Positions 62,086 to 64,000 of a stretch of 64,000 nt of DNA are shown one piece after another; within the stretch, counting starts at the first letter, position 1; the number at the start of each line of letters is the position of its first letter. A program made the translations under genes and the position numbers. Below the pieces are notes generated by a model, which saw only the letters and a program-made list of their open reading frames with translations, had not been told where the DNA came from and did no database searches. The stretch covers positions 717,501 through 781,500 of the forward strand of contig JASPKZ010010238.1 of NCBI GenBank assembly GCA_030220185.1, written 5' to 3'. Origin of the DNA: Diploptera punctata. Its lineage: Eukaryota > Arthropoda > Insecta > Blattodea > Blaberidae.

Positions 62086-62745
62086 GTTTTATAATCTACT
62101 TTCATATTTTAATCCTGCTTCCTAATGGTTCTGATCAGTTTTGTAATTTTATTTCTGTATAAATTAGGGTTATACAATTTTATTTAGATTATTTTCACTA
62201 TGCAGATTGATTGTATTTGTAGTTACAACTTATCATTTTGATTTTCTTACTAACTTGTTTATTTATTAATGGTATTCACATTTAATTGCCAGAATTTTTT
62301 TATAATCCAGATATATAAAATATATAAGCTGTATACTTTGTTTAACGGTAACTTATCATTCTATTTATAAGGCTCCTTCCATAATAAAATTATCAAACAG
62401 ATTCTAATCACGGTACTGGATATAAAAATGTCTCCACAGCCAACAATCCTTACTTATAATAAAACAAATGAAAAGCTACATAACAACGATCATCAAATGT
62501 TTCTTTCTCAGAGAAATCATTACATCCACCAATATTTTAATTCATTTATTACTATATTTAATGAAAATTAGTCACATCGACCAAAAATAGTATGCAATAC
62601 ACATTAGGTAAGCACGTAACAGATCTCGAAAATTGAAAAAACTCGGCGCAAAGCGCCTCTTTTTTCTTCAAACTTTTTCTCGATCAGTAACAAGTGCTTA
62701 GCTCACTTGTATCGCAATAAACTATATCATAGGGACTGAAAATCG
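62086..62745. other. AT-rich spacer, nothing recognised
   Basis: No element or ORF. A GGCGC-AAA-GCGCC hairpin with a T run is at 62645-62666 (see rejected items). Confidence 0.5.
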
Positions 62746-62749
62746 CAAG

Positions 62750-63752
62750 AACGTGTGGAGAAAAATAAGGAGCAGGTACTTAGATATAAACCAACAAGAT
62801 ACTTTCGCCGAATGTACAGGAAAACTCTCACTGTGTTTACAAAGAGACCTAAAATACGTCTGGGGTAAAGAATCATATATAGTCAACCTAGGATTTAAAG
62901 AGAGATCAGGGCTTGCTGTGTTTAGGCTAGGGGCATGGATATTTAAAAAAATTAGCGATATGCGAATATGTCCAATGTGCAGGAAATTTGAAGATGAGAT
63001 ACATATATTAGGACAATGTAATGATTTAGAATATTGGAGACGTCAGTTATTACCGGAAATATTTCTGAATTCAAATCGGGAAAGATTGGCATGCTACGAG
63101 TTATTGGTAAATCCAGAAAATTGGATGAACTTGGGTAAATTTCTGGACAAAACACGGAAAATAAGAACAACACTCATTCATGAATAAATATGTTATCAAA
63201 ATGCAATAACATTAATTCTTAATAATTATGTATAAATTAATTAATGTATAATGCTATTGTGTTATTATTTAATTGTAATATTAGTGTGTTTTCTTTATGT
63301 AATTGTAATGTTATTGTTTTTTAGTGTATAATGCTATTGTGTTATTATTTAATTGTAATATTGTTGTGTTTTCTTTATGCAATTGTAATGTTATTGTTTT
63401 TAGTGTATAATGCTATTGTGTTATTATTTAATTGTAATATTATTGTGTTTTCTTTATATGTAATTGTAATGTTATTGCTTTCTTTTTGTTGTTTATTTTT
63501 CTTCACACTAGTAGCAATTATTACTTTATTGTAACGGACTGTCATCAGCACGGTCTTATTAAATGATTTCACCTCTATAATCAAGAATTAATATTTATAG
63601 GCATAACTATTATATTATTAACAATAATTCAATGATGACGAGACATTGTACGTGAAGGGACTTACTGCCCGTGCGACCCATATTTGTAAATAATATTGTA
63701 AATATCTTACTTTTTGTCTAATAAAGTCCTACTACTACTACTACTACTACTA
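62750..63752 (+). mobile_element. LINE-T copy, best preserved 3' part
   Basis: 5'-truncated copy with an open C-terminal frame, three 80 bp UTR units (landmarks at 63249, 63329, 63409), a roughly 105 bp foreign piece at about 63551-63655 that splits the 3' hairpin, AATAAAGTCC and a (TAC)n tail. Confidence 0.88.
62753..63187 (+). pseudogene. LINE-T protein C-terminus with zinc knuckle
   Basis: A 144-codon frame, open to its stop: MWRKIRSRYLDINQQDTFAE, KLSLCLQRDLKYVWGKESYI, LGFKERSGLAVFRLGAWIFK, then MRICPMCRKFEDEIHILGQC. The last has C-x2-C-x7-H-x4-C spacing, the zinc-knuckle pattern found near the end of many LINE ORF2 proteins. It ends FLDKTRKIRTTLIHE. The RT is missing, and the ATG is internal to the original ORF, so this is a fragment. 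Clade not assigned. Confidence 0.8.
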
Positions 63753-63850
63753 TATAATGTCTGAAGAAAGTACAAAGTACCGAATCAGCTGTATCAAATT
63801 TATATTTTAATAAACATGAAAATCACATAAAACTGTAATTAAATAAACTA
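63753..63850 (+). mobile_element. PLE-A terminal remnant
   Basis: ATGTCTGAAGAAAGTACAAA through AATAAACATGAAAATCACAT follows the LINE-T tail. No reverse partner. Diverged from the other PLE-A copies. Confidence 0.6.
63761..63794 (+). ncRNA. Hammerhead-like motif, PLE-A, degenerate
   Basis: CUGAAGA and the helix are recognisable, but GAAA reads GAAU and the palindrome is broken. Confidence 0.3.
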
Positions 63851-64000
63851 AAATGTTTAATTATTTTTTTATTTATACTCTTACACAGAAAGAACAGTAC
63901 ATGGGATTCTATTTAAATCCCTCAGCTGTAAGACCTAAAAGTTTCTCGTACCTATAAGTTATATGAGTTAGTATAGGAATTTAAAACAAATTTAAAAATT

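Noticed and set aside
62641..62670. GGCGC-AAA-GCGCC hairpin followed by a T run, like a bacterial intrinsic terminator
   Set aside because: The setting is eukaryotic, with no upstream gene. A single short hairpin in AT-rich DNA is not evidence of a terminator.

Overview
The window looks like intergenic DNA from a large, AT-rich animal genome, most probably an insect. The C-terminal signature of its commonest LINE resembles elements I associate with cockroaches (inference from memory, not tested). I found no convincing host protein-coding gene. Nearly everything recognisable is a mobile element, a satellite, or an element nested in another element. Two weak host-type candidates are a signal-peptide-like ORF near 23.65 kb and an intron-bearing tRNA-Tyr relic near 18.84 kb. 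Names used below are local labels: RTE-A and RTE-B (LINEs with one EN-RT ORF), LINE-G ((GAA)n tail), LINE-H (hairpin 3' end), LINE-T ((TAC)n tail), PLE-A to PLE-E (Penelope-like elements), SINE-1 to SINE-4. Layout. 0-5 kb: decayed LINE-H, LINE C-terminal fragments and microsatellites. 5-9 kb: two reverse LINE-T copies and one PLE-A end. 9.5-12 kb: a DNA transposon split by a PLE-C inverted pair, then a PLE-E inverted pair. 13-18.2 kb: LINE-H 3' end with a minisatellite, RTE-A copies, SINE-2 insertions and a PLE-B pair. 18.2-23.2 kb: tRNA relics, a foldback, SINE-1 and nested LINEs. 23.9-26.3 kb: a higher-order satellite split by a PLE-A pair. 27-29 kb: a large PLE-B palindrome. 29.8-34 kb: a DNA transposon holding the only intact LINE, RTE-A, with a 1012-residue ORF. 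34.7-39.9 kb: a PLE-A pair and three RTE-A copies, one split by a 1.15 kb GC-rich insert. 40-51 kb: SINE-1 copies, LINE ends, a TA-flanked MITE and tRNA-like units. 51.7-57.6 kb: stacked LINE-T, RTE-A, LINE-H and SINE-2 insertions. 58.1-62.1 kb: a SINE-3 split by a PLE-D pair, then a 145 bp satellite. 62.75-63.85 kb: the best LINE-T copy and a PLE-A remnant. The most interesting signal is the set of seven head-to-head inverted pairs belonging to five Penelope-like or look-alike families, mostly bounded by 10-16 bp target-site duplications. Every family carries a hammerhead-ribozyme-like core: CUGANGA (or a one-base variant), one extra base, a helix, GAAA, then a fully palindromic stem III and an NUH triplet. 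The palindromic stem III suits a ribozyme that works as a dimer, which fits copies found as inverted dimers. Many insertions can be ordered in time because TSDs and interrupted hosts are preserved.
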